64,000 nucleotides of DNA from Sanguibacter antarcticus. Its GTDB lineage: Bacteria; Actinomycetota; Actinomycetes; Actinomycetales; Cellulomonadaceae. The position numbers and the translations under genes are program-made. A model generated the notes under the pieces. It saw only the letters and a list, made by a program, of their open reading frames with translations, did no database searches and was not told where the DNA came from. Shown piece by piece: positions 51,922 to 60,153 of the stretch (positions are counted from its first letter, which is position 1; each line of letters starts with the position of its first letter). The stretch is from NCBI RefSeq assembly GCF_002564005.1, contig NZ_PDJG01000001.1, positions 620,001-684,000 on the forward strand, read 5' to 3'.

Positions 51922-52167
51922 GAGCGCGCTGGGGCGGCCTGCCGTCCGGTGACACTGCCGGACGCCCCAAGTATGCTGTTTGCGGCACCGATGCTGCAGG
52001 AGAGAATCAGCCGACCGGTGAAGCGGCTCCACAGGTCGGCAGCCATTCTTGTGGTGCACCAACAACTCAATATCGGTGGCCGGATATAGTTTCACATCAA
52101 CTCGCGGCACGGCCTGAAGTCGTGCTGCGTTTCGTTCTACAGCTATGTTTTTTGAAAGGATTGCTCG
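51922..52167 (+). promoter_or_regulatory. Upstream region of the heparinase-like gene
   Basis: About 245 bases without a gene, with more A/T-rich runs than its surroundings. It contains a 10-bp palindrome TGGTGCACCA (52052-52061) that could be an operator and TATAGT (52085-52090) as a possible -10. A strong ribosome-binding sequence GAAAGGA (52154-52160) lies seven bases before the ATG. No -35 is convincing. Confidence 0.35.
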
Positions 52168-54204
52168 ATGTCGCAACAAGACCGGGTCGCCTCTACCTCG
52201 GCGGATGCTCGACAGCTGCTGTTCATCGGCAGCGACTTTGATCGTCTGAAGGATGAGCGCTACACCGTCCGGCGAGCGCAGTTCGTCCGTCTTCTCGAAG
52301 AGTGCGAGCGTGGGCGGGCGACCAGGTTTGCTGCCGAGCCTCCGAACGAGAGCACCACCTGGGCCGGGATCGGCTCGATGAACCGCGCGCTGCTCTATCG
52401 GCTGACAGACGACCCCAACGATCTGAAGGAAGCCGAACGGTGGATCGACGGCGCGATCACCTGGAAAGACTGGGGCAACGCCCATCTTGTGAACGTCGAC
52501 CTCTCGGCTGCATGGATCTTGTGGGGGCTGTCCCTCGCCTATGACTGGCTGAAGGACGACATGGACCCCGAGCTGCGGGTGCGTCTGCGCGAGAAGCTGG
52601 TCCGCCACAGCCGGATCATGCACGACTACATCTGCGAGAACCGCGCCAGCTCGTGGGTGCCGAAATACTGGCAGAACCACAACTGGATCGACTACAACGG
52701 TCTCGCGTCAGCCGGCTACGCCCTGCTCGACGAGCTGCCAGAGGCCCAGGTCTGGATCGACGACGCACGCGAAGACTTCGAGCTGGTCTTCAAGGGCATG
52801 CCGGAGGACGGCTCGAACTACGAGGGCGCCGTGTACTGGCGCTATGGCGTGCCGTGGCTGCTGTGCTACGCCCACATGCTCCGCGAGCGTGAAGGCGTCG
52901 ACTACTACGCCACCAGCGGGTTCCTCAAGAACACGTTCTGGTACCGCCTCTATCAGAGCACGCCCAACCTCGAAGAAGCCTTCAACTTCGGGGACGCGCA
53001 CGACACGCGCAGCTCGACGTCAGCGATGATGTACATGAAGCTCGCGTCCGAGTACAAGCTCGGCGAAGCGCAGTACATGGCCAACTTCGCTCTCAGCAAC
53101 CTCTATCGCGAGCAGAGCCAGTCCGCGCTCAAGCCCGGCATCCTGCCGGAGGCGGGGCTCGAATACCTCTGGTTCGACGCGACCGTCACGCCGACCGAGG
53201 ACCTGAGCCACCTGCCGCTCTCTCACTTCTTCCCCGACCTCGGGCTGCTCGCGGTCCGTGACTCCTGGGCCAAGGACGCAGTGATGATCTCGGTGAAGTG
53301 CGGCTTCCCAGGAGGTCGTCGGCAGTGGGAGCAGTCGTGGGAGTACCACAAGAAGACCGGAATCGACTATCGCTCGCTCTCGCACCAGCACGCAGACAAC
53401 GGCGCCATCCTGCTCAACGCGTACGGGTCCTATCTGATCTGTGACGACGGCTACAACCGGACGATCCACGCCAACGAGCACTCGGTCGTCACCGTGGGCG
53501 GTCGGGGCTATCGCAACGAAGGCGAGAACGACATCTTCGCCGGAGTCGGCGAGGACGACGTCGCCGTGCTCAACGAGTACTTCGTCGACGGCGGCTTCTT
53601 CGTGTTCGACGGGGACACGGCACGGTGCTACGAGGACGATCTTGCGATCACCCGCTGCCAGCGGATCATCGGCAGCAACAACAACTCGTACTTCATCGTG
53701 TTCGACCGTCTCGCCGCCAAGGAGGCGCACCGGTACGAGTGGAACATGCAGGCGGCGACCGCACCTGCCATCGAGGGCACGAAGGTCACGTACCTCAACG
53801 GTCTCGCGGGGATGGACCTGTGGTCGCTCGCGCCGCAGGACCAGGAGATCAGCACGAAGACCACCACGGTGCGTGCCATCTACACGACGCAGGAGCCTGA
53901 CACGTTCCACGAGGCCGTGATGAACACCCTCGTCATCGAGAACACCGAGCCGGCCACCGAGGTGAGCTACCTCACCGCGATCGCGCCCTTCCGACGTGAA
54001 GAGGGCGGCAGCGACTGGACGTTCGAGACGCTGGCGTGCGAGGCAGGCGTGGGCGTCGTCGCCACGCGCGGCAGCGAGTCTGAGATCTGGTTGTTCAACA
54101 CCGGCGACGGCATCGCGAGCGGAGCCGTCACGAGCGATGCAGCCTGGTGCTACTGCGAGGGCGACACCGCTGCGCCGCAGAACCTGCGCTCCGGCACCGT
54201 CTGA
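52168..54204 (+). CDS. Heparinase II/III-family polysaccharide lyase-like protein
   Basis: A 678-residue protein with the heparinase II/III architecture. The helical toroid (about 1-340) contains KYWQNHNWIDYNGLASAG (His171 in NHN) and GSNYEGAVYWRYG (Tyr218 and Tyr223). The beta-sheet part (about 350-678) contains SHQHADNGAILLNAYGSYLI, with His406 and His408 in HxHADNG, the family's catalytic/zinc region. Such enzymes cleave uronic-acid polysaccharides or oligosaccharides by elimination. There is no signal peptide, so an intracellular oligosaccharide lyase is more likely. No transporter, regulator or sulfatase is adjacent, so it is an orphan. The substrate cannot be named. Confidence 0.82.
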   Translation: MSQQDRVASTSADARQLLFIGSDFDRLKDERYTVRRAQFVRLLEECERGRATRFAAEPPNESTTWAGIGSMNRALLYRLTDDPNDLKEAERWIDGAITWKDWGNAHLVNVDLSAAWILWGLSLAYDWLKDDMDPELRVRLREKLVRHSRIMHDYICENRASSWVPKYWQNHNWIDYNGLASAGYALLDELPEAQVWIDDAREDFELVFKGMPEDGSNYEGAVYWRYGVPWLLCYAHMLREREGVDYYATSGFLKNTFWYRLYQSTPNLEEAFNFGDAHDTRSSTSAMMYMKLASEYKLGEAQYMANFALSNLYREQSQSALKPGILPEAGLEYLWFDATVTPTEDLSHLPLSHFFPDLGLLAVRDSWAKDAVMISVKCGFPGGRRQWEQSWEYHKKTGIDYRSLSHQHADNGAILLNAYGSYLICDDGYNRTIHANEHSVVTVGGRGYRNEGENDIFAGVGEDDVAVLNEYFVDGGFFVFDGDTARCYEDDLAITRCQRIIGSNNNSYFIVFDRLAAKEAHRYEWNMQAATAPAIEGTKVTYLNGLAGMDLWSLAPQDQEISTKTTTVRAIYTTQEPDTFHEAVMNTLVIENTEPATEVSYLTAIAPFRREEGGSDWTFETLACEAGVGVVATRGSESEIWLFNTGDGIASGAVTSDAAWCYCEGDTAAPQNLRSGTV

Positions 54205-54215
54205 GCCGACCGGTG

Positions 54216-54260
54216 GCGGTGCAGGGGCGTCCCTCGTGACGAGGGACGCCCCTGCACCGC
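54216..54260. terminator. Terminator between the heparinase-like gene and mqo
   Basis: Perfect 20-bp stem (54216-54235 with 54241-54260), five-base loop, 11 bases after the lyase stop. It can serve the convergent mqo gene too. Confidence 0.85.
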
Positions 54261-54311
54261 TCGGTCGTGAGGTACCGACGAGCAGGAGTGCCTGACGTCA
54301 GGGGGCGAGGC

Positions 54312-55838
54312 TCAGACGGTGTGCTGGAAGTCCGCGTCGTCGGACTCGAGCTGGGCGAGCTCGCTCTCGGAGTCCCAGTCGGCCAGGTCGAGGCTCGGGA
54401 GCATGACGCCGAGCCCGTGGCGCCAGCCGGGGAACTGCTCTGGGAAGCACCGCTCGAGGAGGTCGATCATCGCGGGGACGGCCGTCGAGGCGCCCGGTGA
54501 CGCACCGAGGAGGCCGGCGATCGACCCGTCGGCCGAGGTGACGAGCTCGGTCCCGAACTCGAGCACTCCCGAGAGCTTGCCGGGCTTGTTCTTCATCACC
54601 TGGACACGCTGGCCCGCCGTGATGAACTCCCAGTCCTTGGGGTCGGCGGTCGGCATGAAGTCACGCAGCGAGCGGAACTTCGACCATCGGGTCTTCGTCA
54701 CCTCGCGGACGAGGTATGCGGTGAGGTCCCAGTTGTCCTTGGCGACCGTGAGCATCGTGAGGATGTTCGACGGACGGATGGACCGGAAGAGGTCGAGCAC
54801 CGACCCGCTCTTGAGAAACTTCGTGCTGAAGCCCGCGTACGGACCGAAGAGCAGAGACGTCTCGCCGTCGACGACGCGCGTGTCCAGGTGCGGCACAGAC
54901 ATGGGCGGTGAGCCGACGTCGGCCTTGCCGTAGACCTTCGCCTGGTGCTGGGCGACGATCTCTGGGTTCGTGGTGCGCAGGAAGACACCGCTGATCGGGA
55001 AGCCGCCGTAGCCCTTGATCTCCGGGATACCAGCCTTCTGCAGCAGCGGGAGAGCCCCACCACCGGCACCGATGAAGACGAACCGGGCGTCGACCTCGCT
55101 GCGGACCACCGGAGCGTTCCAGCTGCGGTCGGCGACCTTGACGCGCCACGTACCGTCCTTGCGCTGGTCGAGGGCCGTGATCTCGTGCTCGAGGTGAAGC
55201 TCGACGCCCGTCGAGACGAGGTAGTCGGTGAGCTGGCGGGTGAGAGCACCGAAGTCGACGTCTGTGCCGTCGGTGGCGCGCGTCGCGGCGATCGGCTCGC
55301 TCGCGTCACGGTCGGCGAGCAGCAGAGGTGCCCACGCGCCGATGACCGCCGGGTCGTCTGAGAACTCGAGGTTGTTGAACAGCGGGTGCGTGATGAGCGC
55401 GGCGTGACGCTTGCGCAGGTACTCGACGTTCTCAGCCCCGCGGACGAACGTCATGTGCGGAGTGGAGCTGATGAAGCCCTCAGGCTGGGGGAGCAAGCGA
55501 GCCGAGGTGAGGTGCTGCCAGAACTCGCGGGAGATCTGGAACTGCTCGTTGATCGTCACCGCCTTGGTGATGTCGACGGAGCCGTCGGGACGCACCGGCG
55601 TGTAGTTGAGCTCGCACAGAGCCGCGTGCCCGGTGCCCGCGTTGTTCCACGGGTTGGAGCTCTCCAGCGCCACGGCACCGAGACGTTCATAGAGCCGGAT
55701 CGACCAGGTGGGCTCGAGCAGACGGAGGATGGATCCGAGCGTTGCGCTCATGATCCCGCCTCCGACGAGGACGACGTCGACGGGCTGGCTGAGGGGGGCT
55801 TCGCGGTCTGGCACGCTTCCGATGCTAAGACTATTCAT
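54312..55838 (-). CDS. mqo: Malate:quinone oxidoreductase
   Basis: Mqo is an FAD-dependent peripheral membrane enzyme of the citric acid cycle, oxidising malate to oxaloacetate and reducing (mena)quinone. The 508-residue protein has VDVVLVGGGIMSATLGSIL (FAD fold), SSNPWNNAGTGHAALCELNY and YGKADVGSPPMSVPHLDTR. FIGAGGGALPLLQKAGIPE is the second conserved FAD segment. Monocistronic. Electrons from Mqo can feed the menaquinol-using cytochrome bd of the same window. ATG 55838 with GAGGG five bases before it. Confidence 0.95.
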   Translation of the reverse strand: MNSLSIGSVPDREAPLSQPVDVVLVGGGIMSATLGSILRLLEPTWSIRLYERLGAVALESSNPWNNAGTGHAALCELNYTPVRPDGSVDITKAVTINEQFQISREFWQHLTSARLLPQPEGFISSTPHMTFVRGAENVEYLRKRHAALITHPLFNNLEFSDDPAVIGAWAPLLLADRDASEPIAATRATDGTDVDFGALTRQLTDYLVSTGVELHLEHEITALDQRKDGTWRVKVADRSWNAPVVRSEVDARFVFIGAGGGALPLLQKAGIPEIKGYGGFPISGVFLRTTNPEIVAQHQAKVYGKADVGSPPMSVPHLDTRVVDGETSLLFGPYAGFSTKFLKSGSVLDLFRSIRPSNILTMLTVAKDNWDLTAYLVREVTKTRWSKFRSLRDFMPTADPKDWEFITAGQRVQVMKNKPGKLSGVLEFGTELVTSADGSIAGLLGASPGASTAVPAMIDLLERCFPEQFPGWRHGLGVMLPSLDLADWDSESELAQLESDDADFQHTV

Positions 55839-55901
55839 CCCTCGACCTACCCCGGAGTGACTAATATCACGAGCCGCTCCGGGGCGGGAGGACCGAAGGT
55901 C

Positions 55902-57425
55902 CTAGGACGTGAAGACGGTGTGCAGCACGGCAGCCTCGCTCGCGATCGTCTCGGCGTCGACGAGGTCGCTCGCCTGGTCAGTGAGCATGTCCGTCCAGGT
56001 CGTGAGGATCGCGTCGGCCTCGCCGCTCGTGTAGAGGGACGCCTTGAGATCGGTCAGCGCCTGGTCGTACAGCGCCGCGAAGCCGGCGTCGGCGAGGAAG
56101 CGGGTGGACAAGACGTTGTTGCCCTCCATGCCTCCACCCTGGGCCCCGGCGCCGCCCTGACCCGCCATGCCCTCCTGGCCTGTCGCTCCGTCCGGTCGTC
56201 CACCGGTCGCTCCCTCTGGGAGCTCTTCACCGGCAGCCGCACCCTCCGGAAGGGCAGCCCCGTCAGGAGGCGTTGCGCCTTCAGGGATCTCAGCTCCGTC
56301 GGGCAGCGCACCGCGGTCGCCGCCGACCCCGCCGACCCCACCGACACCTGTCTCACCCGACCCGGCAGTGGCCGGGGTCTGGCCGAACGCCAGGTTGAGG
56401 TCCCAGTTGACGACGGTGAAGGCGCCGGTCGTCGTGTCGTAGCGGAGGTAGGAGTTGTTGCCGCGGCCGTCGATGTCGTCGTTGTTCGCGACGAGGTCCT
56501 GCACCGCGAGGTAGGTCGCGAAGGCGTCGACGTCCAGGTGGTCCGAGAGCTCCGCGGCGAACGTCTCGTCGTCGGACTCGTTGATGAACTGCAGGAACTC
56601 GATCAACGGCTCGAGGTTGTCCTCGCCCGTCTCTTGGTCGAAGACGTCGACGTACGACTCGGCGTCGTCGCCGCGGTAGGTGTAGTCACCTTCCGCCTCA
56701 GCCTTGTAGAGGATGCCCTCGGTCTCGAACTCCGCGGCGTCCCACGTCTCGTCGGGAAGCTCGATCGCCAGGCGCAGGGTCTCGGCGCTGCCGTTGATGG
56801 AGAACCGTGTCGAGATCGCTTCCTGGCTGGCCAGCCCCGCCTCGTCGAGCAGCTCGAGCGCGACGGCCTCGTTGATCGACGTCTCCATGCTCGACGAGCG
56901 CACGACGAAGTTCGTCGACCCGTCGAGGTTCTGGTCGTCGACGTACTTGTCGAGGCGGATGAGCCACGGCAGGTCCTCCGCCTCGCTGTTGGTGGTGCTC
57001 AGCGACTTGAGCGAGGAGTTGCCCTTGAGACGCAGCCCGACGTCCGTGAACGTCTCACCGTCGATCGTCACGGTCGCGCTGATCCAGTCCTTCTCTTCGG
57101 TGGTGACGTAGGTCTCGAGCATGGCTGCGTACTCGGCCTCGTCCATCTCGACCGAGATCGTGTGGACGGTCGAGGAGTCCCAGACGGTCCCGTCGGAATA
57201 GCTCGCCGTACGGACCGAGGAGTCGCCCCACTCGCCGGTCGAGGTGGTCCCGGTCACCGCGGCGCTCGTGGAGTCCGAGGAGCAGGCGGCGAGGGACGCG
57301 AAGGCGAGGGACGCACCGAGGACGGCGGCCGTGCCACGAAACCAACGACGCGGGAGCCGGTCGTGTCCGGTGGCGGGCTGCGGCTGCGCGCTCGTGGTGG
57401 CGGAAGAGGGACGGAGGCGGGTCAT
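55902..57425 (-). CDS. CotH kinase family lipoprotein
   Basis: A 507-residue exported protein. The basic N-terminus and a hydrophobic helix end in ASLAACSSDS, a lipobox. The CotH domain (about 75-370) has LRLKGNSSLKSLS, LIRLDKYVDDQNLDG, the NFVVRSSSMETSINEAVA motif and VVNWDLNLAFG, the metal-binding segment, in which the usual second Asp is Asn. CotH-type atypical kinases phosphorylate extracellular proteins, as in Bacillus spore coats. A 60-residue Gly/Pro/Ala-rich insertion (about 365-435) separates the last C-terminal helical part. ATG 57425 follows AAGGA. Its substrate in this non-spore-former is unknown. Confidence 0.82.
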   Translation of the reverse strand: MTRLRPSSATTSAQPQPATGHDRLPRRWFRGTAAVLGASLAFASLAACSSDSTSAAVTGTTSTGEWGDSSVRTASYSDGTVWDSSTVHTISVEMDEAEYAAMLETYVTTEEKDWISATVTIDGETFTDVGLRLKGNSSLKSLSTTNSEAEDLPWLIRLDKYVDDQNLDGSTNFVVRSSSMETSINEAVALELLDEAGLASQEAISTRFSINGSAETLRLAIELPDETWDAAEFETEGILYKAEAEGDYTYRGDDAESYVDVFDQETGEDNLEPLIEFLQFINESDDETFAAELSDHLDVDAFATYLAVQDLVANNDDIDGRGNNSYLRYDTTTGAFTVVNWDLNLAFGQTPATAGSGETGVGGVGGVGGDRGALPDGAEIPEGATPPDGAALPEGAAAGEELPEGATGGRPDGATGQEGMAGQGGAGAQGGGMEGNNVLSTRFLADAGFAALYDQALTDLKASLYTSGEADAILTTWTDMLTDQASDLVDAETIASEAAVLHTVFTS

Positions 57426-57581
57426 GGTGTTCCTTCGCTGGTAGAGGACGGGCGACCTCCAGGACACCCTGTGCGGCTTGCACGCAGGTGTGGCGACCCT
57501 GTGGATGCGCTGTGACCTCGACCGGCTCCGCCCTCCTTCGACATCACGCCAGAGGAGCGGCGGGCCCGCGAACGAGGGCTC

Positions 57582-58043
57582 TCAGGCGAGACGCGCCGGG
57601 AACCCGCCCGTCGCCACCGGTCCCCACCGCTCGATGGTCACGCGAATGATCGTCTTGTCCTGGCGCACCATCGCGGCCCGGTACTCGTCCCAGTCGGGAT
57701 GCTCTCCGGCGATGACGCGGAAGTACTCCACCAGCGGGTCGAGAGCCTCCGGCATGCCGAGCACCTCGGCGGTCCCGTCCACCTGCACGTAGGGGCCGTC
57801 CCAGTCGTCGGACAGGATGCACAGCGACACGCGAGGGTCGCGTCGGGCGTTGAGGGCCTTGGCCCGGTCGGGGTAGGTCGACACGACGATGCGGCCTTCA
57901 GCGTCGACGCCGCACGAGACCGGGGACGTCTGGAGGGTTCCGTCACGGCGGAAGGTCGTGAGCACGGCGTGGTGGCGAGAGCGGCAGAACTCGATCGTCT
58001 CGTCGCGGGTGGCACGGTGGGCGGTTGCGATGTTTCGGGGCAT
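57582..58043 (-). CDS. PPOX-class, probably F420-dependent, oxidoreductase
   Basis: A 153-residue split-barrel flavin/deazaflavin-binding protein of the pyridoxamine 5'-phosphate oxidase-like superfamily: HHAVLTTFRRDGTLQTSPVS, VSTYPDRAKALNARRDPRVSL and YVQVDGTAEVL. In actinobacteria this group (Rv1155-like) commonly uses F420. The natural substrate is unknown. ATG 58043; the longer open frame to 58406 runs into the divergent phosphoesterase gene and is not part of the family. Confidence 0.8.
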   Translation of the reverse strand: MPRNIATAHRATRDETIEFCRSRHHAVLTTFRRDGTLQTSPVSCGVDAEGRIVVSTYPDRAKALNARRDPRVSLCILSDDWDGPYVQVDGTAEVLGMPEALDPLVEYFRVIAGEHPDWDEYRAAMVRQDKTIIRVTIERWGPVATGGFPARLA

Positions 58044-58184
58044 GGATCGAGGGTGCACCGGGGGACCGGGTGGAGCAACCGTGGCGCACCGTGGCGCCGC
58101 AAGAGAACGGGCCGGCCGGGATACGATCAGGCGGCTGGCGGCTCGGTAGAGCCGCGACGACCTAGACAGCCGGAGGCTGAACGA

Positions 58185-60095
58185 GTGACGACCGGATCGG
58201 ACGAGCACGAGGGCTCCGTGCAAGCCCACCCCGAGACGGAGCGGGTGTCCTGGTTCGACGCTGTCCGGAGGCACCCTGCCTGGCGCCACCGCTGGCCGCT
58301 GCCGCCGCGGTGGGCTCGGTGGACGATGCTCGGCCTGCTCGTCGTCGTCTCCAGCGCGGTCTTCGGTATCACCACCTCGTCGATCGACGCGAGCCTCGGC
58401 CCGCACAACGCTCGCTACGAGGTGACCACCAACGCCGTCGTGACGGTCGACCTCGGTCCGCTCGGAACGGTGCAGATCGAGTCACCGGTGCCGCTCGGGA
58501 TCGGCGTGACCGTCACGATCGAGGAGATCCCCAACGATCTCGTCGCGGTCGACTCATCCGCGACGCTCGAGGCGCTCTCGACAGACGTCGAGGGATATCT
58601 CCAGTTCTTCGCAGGGCCGGACGAGACGATCTCGTTCGTCGCCCGTGCGCTCCTCGAGGAGGCCATCCGGCGCACCGTCGCCGCGATCCTCGTGGTCGTC
58701 GCGGTCGGGGTGCTCGGCTACCTCGTGCTAGGCAGCGCACGCCGCCGTGAGCTGGGTGCCGCCGCGACGCGCCACACCTGGGGCATGACCGCCGTCGTCG
58801 TCGTGGGAGCGATGGTCGGCGGTGTCGTGCAGGTGGACCGTGCCGAGGCGCGGCTCGACGAGGTCGGAGCCCAGGCGTCCGAGGTCTTCGAAGGGACCTC
58901 GTTCGCGGGGGCCCGGATCACCGGCCGGCTCTCCGGTGTCATCGACACGTACGGCGGTCAGCTCATGAGCGTGTACCGCGACAACGAAGACTTCTACGCC
59001 GAGGCGAACAGCAACCTTGCCGTGGCCTGGCAGGCTCGCGCCGAGCACTCGGCAGCGGACGAGACGCTCCTGCGCCTCAACCTTCCGCAGCAGGGGAGCA
59101 CGACGGACGAGGACGCCGCCACGGCGGAGCCTGACGAGAGCTCGACGGACGACGCGACGAGCTCTCCGTCAGCAGACGTGCCCTCCGACGAGGATCCAGG
59201 CTCGACGACGGACGACGCGACGGACGACGCGACCGACGAGGCGACCGACGACGCGACTGACGAGACGACGCCTCCCGAGGACGACGAGGACATCGTCACG
59301 CTGCTCCTGGTCTCCGACCTGCACTGCAACACCGGGATGTCCCCCCTCATCACCTCGCTCGCGACCATGTCCGGGGCTGACGTCGTGCTCAACGGTGGCG
59401 ACTCGACCATCAACGGGACGTCGGTCGAGCGGTTCTGCATCGAGTCCTTCGCCAGCGCGGTCCCTGACGGTGTGCAGATGGTCCAGTCGGACGGGAACCA
59501 CGACAGCGCGCTGACCTCTGAGCAGGCACGCGACGCGGGCGTCATCGTGCTCGACGGTGCGGTCGTCGAGGTCGCCGGCGTCCGGATCCTCGGGGACAAC
59601 GACCCGAACGAGACCCGGATCGGTCAAGGGTCCACCTCGGCCACCGGCGAGAGCTACCTCGAGACGGGCGAGCGGCTGAGCGACGTCGCCTGCAGCGAGC
59701 GGAACCCGGTCGACATCCTGCTCATCCACACGCCGTGGGTGGGCGAGGCGGTCCTCGAGTCGGGATGCGTCCCGTTCCAGATGTCGGGACACCTGCACCG
59801 TCGCTCCGGTCCCCTGCAGGTGGGGGAGGGGATGCGGTACATCAGCTCGAGCACCGCGGGATCCGTCGAAGGGGAAGCGACCGTCGGACCGCTCAAGGGC
59901 GATGCAGAGATGACGGTCTTCCGCTTCGACCTCACCACGCGGACGATGCTCGACTACCAGGTGGTCCAGGTGCGGGCTGACGCCTCCGCCGACGTCGGCG
60001 CCCGGGTGAGCGTGGCGCGCCCCGAGCCAGGCCTCTACGCAGACGAGACGGAGGAGACGCCGCAGAGCGACGCGGACCAGGAGGACGAAGGCTGA
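58185..60095 (+). CDS. Membrane-anchored metallophosphoesterase
   Basis: A 636-residue protein. A cytoplasmic start (1-45) is followed by a helix (MLGLLVVVSSAVFGI, about 46-66), an external region, and two helices (about 165-185 and 200-222). An acidic/Thr-rich linker (about 310-365) leads to a calcineurin-like phosphoesterase domain (about 368-600) with LLVSDLHCN, NGGDSTING, SDGNHDS and SGHLHRRSG metal motifs. The predicted topology places the catalytic domain outside the cell. GTG 58185 follows GGAGG. Substrate unknown (cell-wall phosphate ester or nucleotide). Confidence 0.8.
   Translation: MTTGSDEHEGSVQAHPETERVSWFDAVRRHPAWRHRWPLPPRWARWTMLGLLVVVSSAVFGITTSSIDASLGPHNARYEVTTNAVVTVDLGPLGTVQIESPVPLGIGVTVTIEEIPNDLVAVDSSATLEALSTDVEGYLQFFAGPDETISFVARALLEEAIRRTVAAILVVVAVGVLGYLVLGSARRRELGAAATRHTWGMTAVVVVGAMVGGVVQVDRAEARLDEVGAQASEVFEGTSFAGARITGRLSGVIDTYGGQLMSVYRDNEDFYAEANSNLAVAWQARAEHSAADETLLRLNLPQQGSTTDEDAATAEPDESSTDDATSSPSADVPSDEDPGSTTDDATDDATDEATDDATDETTPPEDDEDIVTLLLVSDLHCNTGMSPLITSLATMSGADVVLNGGDSTINGTSVERFCIESFASAVPDGVQMVQSDGNHDSALTSEQARDAGVIVLDGAVVEVAGVRILGDNDPNETRIGQGSTSATGESYLETGERLSDVACSERNPVDILLIHTPWVGEAVLESGCVPFQMSGHLHRRSGPLQVGEGMRYISSSTAGSVEGEATVGPLKGDAEMTVFRFDLTTRTMLDYQVVQVRADASADVGARVSVARPEPGLYADETEETPQSDADQEDEG
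59208..59267 (+). repeat. 12-bp tandem coding repeats (TDDA type)
   Basis: Five near-identical 12-base units encoding TDDA TDDA TDEA TDDA TDET in the linker of the membrane phosphoesterase. A slippage-prone tract that can vary in length between strains. Confidence 0.75.
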
Positions 60096-60141
60096 CCTTG
60101 CCCGCTGCGACGAACCTGGCAGGGGTACGGCGGGCGTGACC

Positions 60142-60147
60142 TAGGCT
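60142..60147 (+). promoter_or_regulatory. -10 hexamer of mntR (leaderless)
   Basis: TAGGCT with six bases to the GTG at 60154, identical in hexamer and spacing to the rsmD promoter. Confidence 0.5.
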
Positions 60148-60153
60148 GAGCGC

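Noticed and set aside
55889..55903. AGGACC-GAA-GGTCCT as a second DevR box or a terminator for the CotH gene
   Set aside because: The spacing is odd (three-base centre), it overlaps the CotH stop codon and the stem is only six bp, so neither role is convincing.
55386..57515. 709-codon plus-strand open frame spanning the reverse strand of mqo and the CotH gene
   Set aside because: It crosses two genuine genes and an intergenic gap and has no coding motifs.
59208..59267. Short tandem repeats considered as a CRISPR-like array
   Set aside because: The units are 12 bp, contiguous without spacers, in frame and encode TDDA; they are a protein linker repeat.
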